DNA from: Inia geoffrensis
Lineage: Eukaryota; Chordata; Mammalia; Artiodactyla; Iniidae
Length of the DNA: 64,000 nucleotides
Assembly (NCBI GenBank): GCA_036417435.1
Contig: CM070905.1
Location: 67,597,092 to 67,661,091 of the forward strand
Reading direction: 5' to 3'
Below are positions 34,485-47,235 of this stretch, piece after piece. The notes under the pieces are model-generated. The model had not been told where the DNA came from. It searched no databases and saw only the letters and a list, made by a program, of their open reading frames with translations. The translations under genes and the position numbers were made by a program. Position 1 is the stretch's first letter. Each line of letters opens with the position of its first letter.

Positions 34485-36339
34485 TTTTAAGTTATTTAAA
34501 ATTTAAATCAAGAAAGTAGCTAGGTCCAGGTTACAAAAAAAAAAAAAAAAGCAGCGTTTATGAATTTGCCTGTGATCACATGACACTTTGAACACAGTGA
34601 CATTCTGGTTTTGTCTTTAGCCTCAGCTTCTCCTCAAAGCCAATCAGTGATGGAAGCAGTAACATCTGTCAAGCATACACGCTGGCTGGCACATGGGAGT
34701 CACTGAAATAATTTAGATAGTTCCTTTCCCAAAATTTCTTCCTGATATAGTTGCTGAACGGATTAAGTAAAACAATGTATTGAAAGAGGTTAGAACACAG
34801 TACTAGAAAAATATTTATCAGGTGTCCTGGGACCTAAAATACCAGAAAAAGAATAACACGTGGGAAGTGACAGGGGGGCAAAACACGACTCAAGTACACT
34901 GGTCATAAATTAAATGATTAAAATGGTTCAAAGCAAGTCAACATCTTAGATGATATTTATCAGTTTTACATGTGCCACCTCCCAGAGTGATCACAATAGT
35001 GCAATCTTTTCAGTTCTGGGCTTGTATTTTAGATTTAAATTTTGAGCATATTTATTTGCTATGATCACACAAACTTCATGGAATGTTTTCTCAAACCGTA
35101 AGTATAATTTTAATGCATCCAAGGGATTTAAAAATTTCTTCTCCATAGAAACATAATTTTAGGATGGAACTAAATAAGAATATTGGAGTCTATATGCCAA
35201 AAGGAAAAGAAAAAAAACAACCCTATGTTACATATGAGTTTATAAACCACAGCTATTCTATGTACACTTTTAATGGAACATTCTAAAATCGCCAATATTT
35301 TTCAGTAAAGGCATCCACTACTCTGATCAAATTCTCCTCTTCTTAAACTATATTTTTCCATAAAAATTTTTTTTAATAAATAAATCTTTCTAAAGAAGTC
35401 TCATATATTAAAAAAAAAAAGAAGAAAAAAAAAAAGCTAAGTCTTAAAAGTATGTACTAGTTGAGTTCTGAGTAAACTGAGCCAAATTCTTCAGTATCAT
35501 GCCCAACACTGATATCTTATGGAAACTTGGCTTTTACGTAATTCTTATCACAATTGCTCAATATGTTCATTTGCCTTCAACTTCCTTCTATTATTTTTAC
35601 CCATCTTAATTTTTTTCTGACAATTCTATTTTTCCCCTTCCTCATATCAAACTGCAACTGGAAAATAGCTCACTCATTTCTTATTTTCAGATTCCAGTTT
35701 TTCTCTTTTGAGATACCAAGTAAGAAACATTCAAATGGTCTTCCCCTCTGTGATGTTTTGTCATTATAGGCTCTGAAAATGCTGCCTGATAGAACATTCA
35801 TTTTAGAAGCACCTATGATCTGCCAAATGCTAAAACATCTGGTAATAGGTTTCTTTCCTTGTCATATAAACATAAGTTGACTCATATTTTAAAATTGCTC
35901 TTTTGAGTAACAAACATATTCTACATATCATTCTTTCTTAAACAGTAATAACTTGTAGATGTTAAGGCTGTGGAGTAACAACCCATACTAGCACCAAAAG
36001 AAACTTATATTAAAAAAAATAATCTGACTTGGATAACATAATTAACTATGCTATAACTCTGTAATTATCACAGTATTTTTTTCTCTCATTATATAATTTT
36101 TACATGTGGGGGAATTAAATAATCTAAAAGCTCTATGTGATTATCAGATGCTTTAATGGAGTAGGTGAACTTTAACACAGAATGCTTTCATTACCTTTTA
36201 TGCAGAGTAAAGTGAGACCATCTCAATGGTAAACAAAAATGTTCTTCAGTAATTTCTCACCCTAGATCCATCAATAAGAACATTTTTGTCCATAGGTAAG
36301 TCAATCAGTATTTTTAATACACAGTGTCTTCATCTGTGG
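34485..36339. other. Intergenic or distal ETV1 3' sequence, nothing firm
   Basis: AT-rich sequence with A-rich runs near 34537-34552 and 35408-35435. If the ETV1 3' UTR is over 3.5 kb it would reach into this stretch. Confidence 0.45.
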
Positions 36340-36815
36340 GGTAAGCTGAATAACAGCCACCCCTTTTCCTCCATAACCCCTTACCTGTGTCCTGATCCCT
36401 GTGAATGATAACTTACCTGGCAAAGGGGACGTCAAAGATGTGATTAAGTTAAAGATCTTGAGATGGGGAGATTATCCTGCGTTATCTGGGTAGACCCTAA
36501 ATGTAATCACAGATATCCTTATAAGAGATAGGCCGAGGAAGGTTTGACTACAGTAGAGGAAAAAGAGATGTGACCACAGAAGCAGAGATTGGAGTAAGGA
36601 AGCCAGGAGCCAGGAGCCAGAAGTGACAATAGCTTCTAAAAGTAGCAGTAAGGATGGGCTTCCTCCAGAAGGAACCAGCCCTACAGACACCTTGATTTTA
36701 GCCCCTTTAGACTCATTTTGGACTTCTGATCTCTAGAACTAAAAGAGGATAAATTTGTGTTGCTTAATTATTAAATTTGTGGTAATTTGTTATAGCATCT
36801 ACAGGAAACTGATAA
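36340..36815 (+). mobile_element. MaLR-like LTR
   Basis: TGTGATTAAGTTAAAGATCT, GGGGAGATTATCCTGCGTTA, GAAGCAGAGATTGGAGTAAG, CACCTTGATTTTAGCCCC and TTTGTGGTAATTTGTTATAG follow a common MaLR LTR order. The exact subfamily is uncertain. Confidence 0.7.
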
Positions 36816-37159
36816 AAATCTATAAAAAGGAGTTTCAATTAAGTGACCCCCCAAGAACTTTCTATAATTTGAGAAAACTGCTCTGCACTGTCAGCTGTGT
36901 GAATTTTTATTTTTAAGCATTTTTATAGGCATCACTTAAAGAAAATCATCTCTCATTAGTTATTGGACAGGTGACATTCCTTGTTGTCATTAGTCTGTTG
37001 GGTATTAACATCAAAAGGCAGCAAACACGAGGGGAGATAATTCTTTTAGTTTCCTTTACCAAGTTGAAGGAAAATGTTATGTTGTTGATTTCTATGTTTG
37101 AATAGCCAATTCAATTAGAAATTCAAAACACAAGAATCTTGCAGAAATCAGCTGCCAGA

Positions 37160-39689
37160 TTTATTAATCTATCTGAAAATAAAAATACAACCGAACAAAA
37201 AGTAGAATAAGAACAGAACCAAAAAAAAAAAAAAAAATTTAGATACATTTCCCAAGAGTTTATAATGTAATGTCTTGAACCCTTCTGTATGAGAAATATA
37301 CTTAATGTTGGCCAATTACTTACTTCAGTGAGTTAGTACCGTAAACAGCAAAATATATCATTTGTCCTTAAATATTATATAATCAATACCAATTCTTCCT
37401 TGATTCCTTAAAATAACTCATAGCCCAATTCTCTCACTGTCAAACTAGAACTAGCAGTTTTAAAAGGATAAAAGAAAAAGAGAGAGAAAAAAAAGAATAC
37501 TCAATATAATTTTCACTTAGATCGTATGTTAAGGACCCACTTTCAACTTCTCCTTCAATTTCTCCAAATGTGTCAATTCTCTTTCCAGTAAAACTTTAGC
37601 TGAATATTTTTAAATCTTTTTTTATTCTACGTGCTGTAAATGGCCACATGACCAAAGTGGGGGAAAAAAGTTCTGATTTTTAAGGCATATTTATTAGCCC
37701 ATAATGGGCCTAATGCTATATAATGTAAATGTAGAACAAGCCTTGAAATCACAGGTTACGTAGATGTGTTGAAATTAGAATTTTTTTTTTTTTTTTGTAG
37801 GATTAAATGTGAGTAGTATTGATTATGGTATGTGGGTTTCCCAATAACTGTTCAATTTAAAGACATGAGTTGTGATCCATGTCATGTTGGAAAATGGGTA
37901 GCCAGGAGATCACCTTTCAACAATTTTTCCTGTGTTCATCATGAAAAGCTTTTATAAGTCGATTTTGGCTTTGTGTTTAGGACTTCTTAAAAATTTTGCT
38001 ACTGACTCTTTAAAAATTTTTGTTCCTCTGGGATATTGATGGAGTGAACAAAATTCGTGTTTCTTGCTTGAATCATTTTAGCAAGCTCTTCAGAGATACT
38101 GTAACACCATTTACTTATGCTTTTGTTACACCCTGCTTTCAGTATTTTCTCCAAATGCAAAACAAAACCAAAACAAAAACCGTTGAAACTTTAAGTCTTT
38201 AAATCTTCTTTCAAACAATCCAATCACATTTACACGAGTGTCCAAAACAAGATGATGGATAGTACCAGTGCCAGCACTATGTCATACAGCAACTTCCTCA
38301 TATTCTTTGACAGTTTGTAAATAATTTTCCATTTCACCAAAAGTTACAAAATTTTCCACAGTTTCCCTTAGCAAGCTGAAGCTTACTCTTCATTTTGTCA
38401 ATGTGCATAAAAGCTGCTTATAGCATAGCATGGCATAAGCTATTTTTTAAGCAATAAATGGTTCGAGTCATCTATTTTGTCCTGAAATGCTATCTGTAGT
38501 TAACTGCATTGCTTATAAATGGTCATAGTAAATTCAGCATGAAAGAGAATATTACAGAAAAGACAGCAGCAGAAGCATTAGCATTATCTAATATTTATAT
38601 ATGTTTCAACATAACACAGCAGTAAAAGGTTTAAATGCATATCAATGGGTACCATGTCTAAAAATTACTATAGTACCTATTTAGTGTATTGGATATTTTT
38701 CTTAAGGAGTGCTTGCTGTATCTAGAACAGCATATCATGTGATTTAGTACAGTTAATTCTTATTGATTAAATAAGGGTTTTATGTACTGAAGGAAGCGAA
38801 AGGAGACAGGTATTTTTTGCTTCATTGTGATCCCAGATTTACCATTTAAAGGAAGATCTCAAAGGACCATGAAAAATACCATTATTTAACTGAAATGAGC
38901 TTCAAAATACTTTAACAACAGTATGATTTGTATCTAAAGAGCAAGGTGGCACCAGATACGTATACTGCTACTGGCCTGTGACTCAGTTTGGAGCCAGAGT
39001 CCAAAATTGTGCCCCTCATTTACAGTCATGGCGATTACTCAACTTCAGAGAGAATTACCCATTTTATGGTTATCCTCTAAGAGTCATATATAAAGCAAAA
39101 CGAAACAAAAAGCAGCAAATGCAATCTCTAGATACCTTTTTACAAGAGGTGCAAAAACAGTCATTTCTAACAATTAAACTGCCTTTTACGGTAGTTTTTT
39201 TTTTTTTTTTTTGTACACCTTGCAGAGACTCAGAAATGATAGGGGGAAAATGCCCAAGGCAAATAGTCTCCAAGTGGATATTTACACAATGTGAATTAAC
39301 TGTGTACTATAGACACCCAGAGGAAATGAACATTTTCTAGGTTGTTATGAAATCAAATCAACATGATAGAGCTTCATCATACTTAAAACCTGTAGGACCC
39401 CATCCCAAGCCTAAGTAAAAAGTAATCCCCCAATCCCCCCTCCCATTCACCCATTACCTTCCTGTTACACAGAATAAATGTTTAGATTACTCCCACCCAC
39501 CCTCAAATAAAGTGCACAGTCCATGGCAGACCACAGAATAATGCAACAGGAAAAGCCCCTTTTTGTGTATTATTATTTAAAAATAAAATACAAACAACAA
39601 AAATCAGACAAAGGTTGAAGAGAATTCAGAGATTCTCTGCATCTTGCAAAAGAGGAGAGGCGCGAGGAGGCCCTTGACTGTCACTTGTG
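37160..39689 (-). other. ETV1: Probable ETV1 3' UTR (end undetermined)
   Basis: AT-rich sequence directly following the ETV1 stop codon, with no gene-like coding potential and almost no recognisable transposon. ETV1 mRNAs are known to carry a 3' UTR of several kilobases. Candidate minus-strand AATAAA signals are the TTTATT hexamers at 37690-37695 and 37160-37165; I cannot tell which, if any, is used. Transcription could run further, across the MaLR LTR at 36.3-36.8 kb. The left limit given here is only the second of these signals. Confidence 0.45.
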
Positions 39690-39911
39690 TTAATACACGT
39701 AGCCTTCGTTATAGGGGTGAGGGTTGCAGCAGCCCCCTTCTGGCATATAGGCCATGCTCTCATCAAAGTGGGACAGAGGCACCGTGTCCTCTTCGTTGAT
39801 ATGACGCTCCATGTCTGTCTTCAGCAGTGGGCGCTGATTATCTGGAAAGGCCATGGAGAAGAGGGCTTCTGGATCACATACAAATTTGTAGACGTATCTC
39901 TCTCCAGCCAC
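39690..39911 (-). CDS. ETV1: ETV1 terminal coding exon, end of ETS domain and C-terminus with stop
   Basis: The exon opens after the acceptor TTTCCCTTAG with GTG-GCT-GGA (VAGERYVYKFVCDPEALF), which closes the ETS domain. It then encodes the acidic C-terminal tail (TDMERHINEEDTVPLSHFDE and so on) and ends NPHPYNEGYVY followed by TAA at 39690-39692. It holds 73 residues plus the stop. The tail is the most diagnostic part for ETV1 against ETV4 and ETV5. The exon continues into the 3' UTR at lower coordinates. The frame begins with a GTG valine codon, which is an internal codon and not a start. An old L1 fragment begins only 47 bp upstream of the acceptor. Confidence 0.97.
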   Translation of the reverse strand: MAGERYVYKFVCDPEALFSMAFPDNQRPLLKTDMERHINEEDTVPLSHFDESMAYMPEGGCCNPHPYNEGYVY

Positions 39912-39957
39912 CTAAGGGAAACATGGAAGAGAAATCCCATCCTTATGTGCAGTGCCG

Positions 39958-40076
39958 GATGGTAACTAGACTTAGTGTGGTGAGCATTTCGCAAGAGATA
40001 CAAATATCCAATCGTTGCGCTGTACACCTGAAACTAATGTGAGGTTGTTATGTCAACTACATCTCAGCTTAAAAAA
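39958..40076 (+). mobile_element. Old LINE-1 3' UTR fragment next to the ETV1 last-exon acceptor
   Basis: GATGGTAACTAGACTTAGTG, AAATATCCAATCGTTGCGCT and GTACACCTGAAACTAATGTG followed by an A-run are the terminal part of an L1MA-type 3' UTR. It lies antisense to ETV1, 47 bp from the terminal exon. Confidence 0.85.
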
Positions 40077-43000
40077 AACCAACAACTCATCTTCACCATC
40101 CCAGATTGGAAGGGCAGAGAAAGAAATAAACAAAAACATGATTTAACACTCCAGAAAGGATGAATAACAAAAGAAGAAGCAATGAACTATTAACAGATAG
40201 AAAAAAAATCCTCACTTTGTGGGATAAACTACGGTTCAATCGAGGGAAATGCAAAATGTTGATCTTGAGTAATAATTACATTCATTCCAGATATAGCTAG
40301 AAAGCTTAGCAGTTTGTGTGTTTTCACGTACGTGTAAACTCACATTGCTATTTGGGGGGAAAAAAATCAATGATTCCATGCAGGCATCTTCACATTACAA
40401 TCTTTTCCCCTCTGTTTGAAAAGGTAATATCTATAGGACTTATAAAATAACCAGGCCTTTAAAGTGTAGTGTCTCCCTCTTAACATTATATTTCTGAAAC
40501 TGTAGAAAAACTAAACTTCCAAACCTTAGAAGAAAAACGTATTGTGTTCCTAATAAGACTAGACTAGTGATTCACTGATTTGCAGGGTGAACTGTTCTTT
40601 TTTTATTTTTTTTTCTTTTGCACTGTATATTCTCACCTGAAAAAAAAAGATACATAGCCTTATTTAAACGAAAGATAGATCGGGAGGGCAGCATTATCCT
40701 GGGTACATCACTTTTAAAAATGAAAGCAAGATGCCTTAGACAGAAGGTAAGGATGTATATAAAGTGTCAAATTGAAGTAAGAGGTGTAAAAAAGTGAAAG
40801 GAATTTAAAATACACGATGCATAGGGAGGAAATGAAAAAAAGAAATGTGACAGCTGCCTGAAATAAAGGAGAAGTGGTGTAATTTGTAGGAAATAACATG
40901 TCCCAAACTTAAATTTTGAAGAGTAATGCTTTTTTCTCTAGGAAATTATAAACAATTGAGTGGAACAAATATAGCCCTGCCCCCGCTGCCATTAATAGAC
41001 AATGCTGAGCTTCTCAAAAACCCACGGGGTGTTGGGCAGGGCGGGAGTGGATGAATACAGTTCTTTGTATTAAGTTTGGCAGTAACTTTTTGTGTGTATG
41101 TAGAGTTCAGTAATTTTAGAAAGGTGAAAATTACTCAACTCCTCTGCTACTTGCTGTGTGACGTGGGGGTATGGTGAGTTCATAGTTTATAAACTATCTG
41201 TGCATGTTTGGGAAGAAAAAAAAAAAATTACCAAAGAGCACTGCTGCTCTGGACTCAGATTTAGAATGTTTTTTGCCCTGGATTTTTTTTTACTCTGTAA
41301 GAGGAATCAGTTTAGAGAATTCAAATACTCTGAATATCCTTAGGCTTGAAAACAGCCAAGACTTAGTTTTTATGAATTTGGACATGTTTCTTAAACTGCC
41401 CCCAGTTCCCCTTTTTTGTGTGTGAAACGGAGTCAGGAATGGCTTCTTGGAAAGCCTGTTGCAAGACTAAGATGGAAGTCTCTAGCACAGGGCATGGCAA
41501 ACAGAGGAGTCTGGCATAAATTTATTCACTTCAGTCCTTTATAAAAAGGAAATTAAGTTCGTAAAGGTGAAATGGTGAAACTGCCATAAAAGTAAAAATA
41601 GACCATATCAGAAACAAAGCTTAACTATACTAAATCCTCGTTTCCCGTTTTTCTTTGTTCAAAGCACTTTGAGAATAAAAATAAAATAAATGGCCTGCAT
41701 ACCTCAGAACGTTTAATAACCTGCTTTGTTTTGTCCGCAGCCGCTGAGAAGGAGGCATTTGCTTTAGGATGCTGGAAGTTTTTTTGTACAACCTGTTGCT
41801 ATTGGTTATAATTAGAAATGATTCGATAAATCACTGTGGGGAATTAAAATGTATAATATGCAATCAAGATTATAAAACCTCTTAAGGACTCTGCCTTGAC
41901 TCACTGTTTTATTTTCCTTACAGTAAACATACTTAGGGCTACTACTATAATTATTGGACTATGTTAAATGCCACAAAGTTTAGAACAAGGGCTGATAACC
42001 AACCAAGGGACAGAACGTCTTCTGTTATTCAGTTATAATATGGAAAATGCCATACATTCAGTATACACAAATTTCAATGCTTAGATAGATAAAACATGAA
42101 TTTTGAAAGACTAGCTATTTAAATTATGTGTTAACTTTTAAAATTTCAGAAGTAATACAGGGATATTGGAAGAAAATTTTAAATTACAGATTAAGCCAAA
42201 AGAAATAATAATCTGATTATATCAACCCCAGAAATAACCAATGCTTAAATGTTTGTATATACTTTTCCCATCACTTCTAAGTTTTGAAATTCATACATGT
42301 ACTGTCTATAAGGTATAATGATCATTACTTCATTTTTTTATTTCTTTCATAACTACTAAAATAATCAGGGTTCCTTTGATGTTTAGATCCACTTGGGTTT
42401 TATTTTATTCTCTAATCTTTCCATTTTATTTTCGTTTACATATACCACATACAGAGTTTTAAGTTCATGAGCAAGCGTGGTCTGATAAACACTTTCCCCA
42501 TACATTAAAATATATAATTCTACATCAGAGTTTTTTTTTTTTTTTTTAAAGGACTGCATAATTTTCCTCTGAATGACTATACTAGAACTTACTTAACCAT
42601 TATGTTAACAGGTAAAGATAAGATGGCAGGACATTCTAAAACGCGTGAAGCAATGAGAGAGTCACAGGTGTGTCAGAGAGTGGCAAGTAGAACGGCTCAA
42701 CACGTGGAAGGAAGAATAAGTATATGTACGTCTGTAAAAATTGTCCAAAGTCTTGATTGTTGTGCTAGTTATAAGTAGACTTCAACTTTTGCATTTTTCA
42801 CCTTTAAATGACCTGGTTTTCCTTATATCATATGCAATACCCCAAAAGGCCTGTGATGTACAACATTTTGCTCTCCTATATTAGCTGACAAATAAATAGT
42901 TGCTAATAGTTTCCTTTGGCAATTATAGCCTAATAGAAAAAACGTGAGGAGCCACAACATTTTTCTTTGTTTTTTCAACATCAATGCCGTCATTTGGCTA

Positions 43001-43319
43001 TTTGATAGCATCTTGCCTTATTAATTTATTAAAGTAAGAGGTAAATAAATAGGATATGTGATAACTGGATAAATAAATAGGAACATGGAAACGGTGGTAT
43101 CAGTAATAAGCATAAATTTGAACACCTTTGAGAATATTTAAGACCAGACACGTCATCCTGAAGTTACCCCCTTAAACACTGTGTCTAAAACCTGAGGTAT
43201 GATTAGACATTTGACGATACTTTTTAGCTCTCTGTGACTGCTCCATTTAGTAAGGGACTTACTGGTCAAGACACACAAGCTAAATATGCCTTGGCTTCAG
43301 GGTGTGAGATGCATTCACA

Positions 43320-43510
43320 GCTACCATTTGTTGAAGACTTTTGCGCCAGGTACAATGCAAGTGTCTCAAGTACATTATTTCATTTAATAATCACAGCAGC
43401 TTCACGAGGTAAGAATACCACTGCTTAGTAGCAGAAGACTCTGTTCAAAAAAAGGTGATCTAGTGAGAAGGTAGCATGCAAACCAAAGTCATGACTGCAT
43501 TTTGCGTAAC
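43320..43510 (-). repeat. MIR SINE relic, reversed
   Basis: TTGCGCCAGGTACAATGCAA, TTATTTCATTTAATAATCAC, AGCAGCTTCACGAGGTAAGA and GATCTAGTGAGAAGGTAGCA follow the reversed MIR pattern. Confidence 0.65.
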
Positions 43511-44774
43511 ACTGCCCAGGGGACCTGCAGAGCACCTACTGCGCCAGCCCACTTGATGTGCCCAATTAGGAAGATGGTGATGAAAATGAAAAGAATGGGA
43601 TGTATGTGAAAGGCGTTGGCTGCAAATGGGAGTGGTGGATGAGAGAAAGGGAGGAATTAAAAAAGACTCCAGGGTTGAGATGGAGAAAACAGAGCAGATA
43701 GTAACTGGTTTTGCATTTTGAAGGTGAGATTCAGGGAAATAGGAAGCAATTAAGAATCTAACTCAGCCTTATCTTCTAAGGGTCCTCCAAGTTCTAACTT
43801 CCAGGCTGGCCAACTGCAGAGCACAGATTCCCTTTGGTCTAGAAAACTCAAGGATGCTGCTTCCCTGTCTTCTAGTAAGTTTCATGGACCAACTGGTCTA
43901 GTTTCTCTTGGCAGAACCATGGTGACATAAAACTATGCCACAATCTGTAATATACGTCTGTGTCCCCCCAAATGAACAAAGGATGCATAATAAAACTATA
44001 ATGTAATATTCACGATGAATAAATCCTAAACATTGTTCACAGCCAAGACTATTAGATCGAATATGCATGCAAGGCTGAAGGATGTAACAATAACAAATAC
44101 CCAAATGTTTTCTCTTTATTTATTCATTTATTCATTACCTTCTTCAAAAATTTTATATTTTGTTCTAGGTGTAATTCATTCGTTTTATCTCACACCTTTT
44201 AAAAAAGCTACCTGGAAATATTAAGAGACACTCATTTGAAATCAAATAAATTTAACTTCATTATACCAATGAAATAAGATCAAATACTTATTTTTAATCA
44301 ACGGTTTAAGATGTTAAGCTGCCAAGTAATGAAATCAGCCAAGAAAAAATGTTTTTCAGAATGAGAGCAAGCAATGTTCTGAATGTTTTAAGAACCAGAA
44401 CGAGAGGGAAAAGGTAACAATTCAGTTAGTATTCAAAATTCTATACTTGTGGAGAATGTAGCAAAATATCAACGACTTCTGGGGATATATGCTTTGCCAT
44501 ATTAGTCCGAAAACAACATTTTTTCTACCAAACACAGGGAAGTGGGGACTTCCAGAAAGTCTACTACTTTGTATATGATATAATTACACATTTGTCTATA
44601 ATGCCCATGAATTTATAAACAGAAAGGCTTGTAATAGCAAAACAAACAGCTAAGCATATGCTAAAGTGGGCGAAAACCTTGCTTCAGCAGTGTAATGATG
44701 TGTGGCTTTAAAGTATGACATGCAGATGAATGTGCAACATTTCAATGAATTTTAATGCTGTATTAGCTGCTCAC

Positions 44775-44876
44775 CTTTTGCATGATTCCTTTCTCATAAT
44801 AATAGCGGAGTGAACGGCTAAGTTTATCATAGTTCATAGCTGGCCTGTTTTTCTGAATGCCCCAACGCCGGGCCAC
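44775..44876 (-). CDS. ETV1: ETV1 exon (102 nt), ETS recognition helix
   Basis: A phase-0 exon of 34 codons between the acceptor TTTTGGTGGCAG and the donor GTGAGC on the minus strand. It encodes [20 protein letters not shown] followed by [14 protein letters not shown]. This is the core of the ETS domain: the third helix ([14 protein letters not shown]) carries the two arginines of the RSLRYYY motif that contact the GGA core in this family. No substitutions are apparent. The exon is flanked by introns of 5.6 and 4.9 kb. Confidence 0.97.
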
Positions 44877-46418
44877 CTGCCACCAAAACAGAATCACATT
44901 GTAGTGCTAAGTATAAACTTATCAACATATCTCATAAAAATGAGTTAATTCATTAATTACTCCCAAACACTCTAAAACACATCCAAATCAAAAACTTAAG
45001 TAAAGACACAAAAGCCATCATGATCTGCATATCCTGTGTCCTGGTCTGCTTTTTAAACCAGGCCTTCAGTGATCACCCTGAAGCCGAGGCATGCTTTGCA
45101 TCCTGAGGTACCCTGTTTTTTCCTTCTTATTTTTTCTTTTCAGATAAAATCTACAGATCAAGAGCGGCTTCGTGATCTCTTTTGTAAAGGTGTTTTTGAG
45201 GTTACGATAAACCGAAGGAAAATAGATAATCCTGCATGACACCGAATAAAAGAGTGCACAAGTGGCACAGTGCGTACAGCAGAGGAAACAGTATACCAAT
45301 TAGCAAGCTGAACTGCAAAGAATTTTTATTGCCTGGGGCAGCATCAGGATAAAATGGTAGCCAATACTACACTGGGGAATTAAGCATTCATTTAAAGAAC
45401 AGTAATCAGATGCTAAAAATAAGAAGGTCACCATGTATATGAGCCCACAGACAAAAGCCTCCTTCCTCAACATACCTGTATCCCCTACCTCACCACTACC
45501 CTGGCTGGATGCAGCATTATCCAGACAGGGAGGCCTGCTTCTAAGACCCCAGCTAAAGTCACCTTCGCATTAATTTCCACTTTTGCTTCATCTGAGCAGA
45601 AACTGCAGCTGCCACGCATACCTAGGTAACCCTGAGAGAACATTTTTAAATAGGGTTAGAGTCTTCCTTCATGTTCACAGAGTTCCAAGTTGTTGCTACG
45701 TGTGATATACTAAAACAGAATGCTTTGCAAAGAGATCATTCTGTCTCTACTTCATTAGCAATAACCTTTCTCCAGGTTTTTTTTTTTTTTTTTCTCTTTT
45801 AAAAACACTGACCCTTGCTATTTTCTCTCTCACTAATTTCTACTTCCTGAATGAAGATACAATGTAATTTAGTCACATATATCAGTATAATTTTTTAAGA
45901 GCAGAGAGATGTAACATCACAGGGATGTGACTATATATCAAAACAGAGTCACTGTGACAGGTACCTCTTAAAGTTCCAAAGATAAACTTCTTTTTAATGT
46001 AAATGTTCTAAGCAATAGCAAAATGGGCTGATGGCGGTAAGAAGTGAAAGCAATAATTTCTAAATAAAATGTCTTTTAAAAAGCTAACAATGGACATCAG
46101 TGAATCTTTAATAGACATGACAATTGAACAGCCTGCGAACCTGGAGGGGATGTGAAAATAAATGATTAGTATCTCCTGAAATTGAAGAACAATTTCTGAA
46201 CACTTATGCATTTGTAAATGATACTTTTCTAGAGGCTCACCAGGAGGCACCTAGAAAGTAAAATACCTGCAACAAACTTCAAGACAACACAGTGGAAGTC
46301 TTCGGGAAGAGAAAGATGTTTTTTTAATACCATAAGCAGAGTCTGACTTTTATGATGCCAGTTAATTCTCAGCACCATGTGTATCAGTAGACATTTTAAA
46401 GCAATGAAATTTATTCTT

Positions 46419-46630
46419 TTTTTTTTTTTTTTTTTTGCGATACGCGGGCCTCTCACTGTTGTGGCCTCTCCCATTGCGGAGCACAGGCTCTGGACGTGCA
46501 GGCTCAGCGGCCATGGCTCACGGGCCCAGCCGCTCCGCGACATGTGGGATCCTCCCAGACCGGGGCATGAACCCGTGTCCCCTGCATCGGCAGGCGGACT
46601 CCCAACCACTGCGCCACCAGGGAAGCCCCC
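46419..46630 (-). mobile_element. CHR-2-type SINE, reversed, in an ETV1 intron
   Basis: Poly-T then GCGATACGCGGGCCTCTCAC through to CGCCACCAGGGAAGCCCCC. A 12-bp target-site duplication AAATTTATTCTT is at 46407-46418 and 46631-46642. It has the same orientation as ETV1. Confidence 0.95.
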
Positions 46631-46719
46631 AAATTTATTCTTAGAGCTGTTTCAATATCACATTCATTATAAAGTTGAGGGAAATGGATACTCATATGCC
46701 TGAGAGATGCAGACAAGTT

Positions 46720-46860
46720 GCGCAAGATGAAGGAATAAGATACAGAAATCTGTTGTACAGCACTGTTCCTATAGTTAACGATACTGGATTGAACGCGTAA
46801 AAATTTGATAAGAAGATAGATCCCATGTTGTGTTCCTATCATGATAAAAATTTTTTTAAA
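46720..46860 (+). mobile_element. Old LINE-1 3' UTR fragment
   Basis: ATACAGAAATCTGTTGTACA, AAAAATTTGATAAGAAGATA and TGTGTTCCTATCATGATAAA match the L1MB-type 3' end. Confidence 0.7.
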
Positions 46861-47002
46861 GATTGCAACTTAAAATGAACAGATAACATAAATAATTTCC
46901 AGGATAGGTCAGACCATCCAACAACTAAGAAAGTCCACTCAGCCCTCACATATGACCCATCAATCACCACTATACCCAGCGCCACTAAAAGCCAAGGTAC
47001 CA

Positions 47003-47235
47003 AATGTAAAACAGATAGCTAAGTGGGAAGCAGCTGCATAGCACAGGGAGATCAGCTCGGTGCTTTGTGACCTCATAAAGGAGTGGGATAGGGAGGGTGG
47101 GAGGGAGACTCAAGAGGGAGGAGATATGGGGATATATGTATACATATAGCTGATGCACTTTGTTATACAGCAGAAACTGACAAACCATTGTAAAGCAATT
47201 ATACTACAATAAAGATGTTAAAAAAAAAAAAAAAA
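47003..47235 (+). mobile_element. 5'-truncated LINE-1 with perfect target-site duplication
   Basis: The last ~230 bases of a young L1: TAGCACAGGGAGATCAGCTC, GGAGATATGGGGATATATGT, ATTATACTACAATAAAGATG and an A-run. A perfect repeat AGCCAAGGTACCA at 46990-47002 and 47236-47248 flanks it. Confidence 0.94.

Larger units (their letters stand above)
39912..44774 (-). other. ETV1: ETV1 last intron
   Basis: Canonical GT-AG intron between the recognition-helix exon and the terminal exon. It holds an L1 3' fragment next to the acceptor (39958-40076) and an MIR relic (43320-43510). The rest is AT-rich unique sequence. Around 43560-43760 there is a stretch resembling ancient L2-type sequence that I could not place firmly. 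No further exon was seen. Confidence 0.85.
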
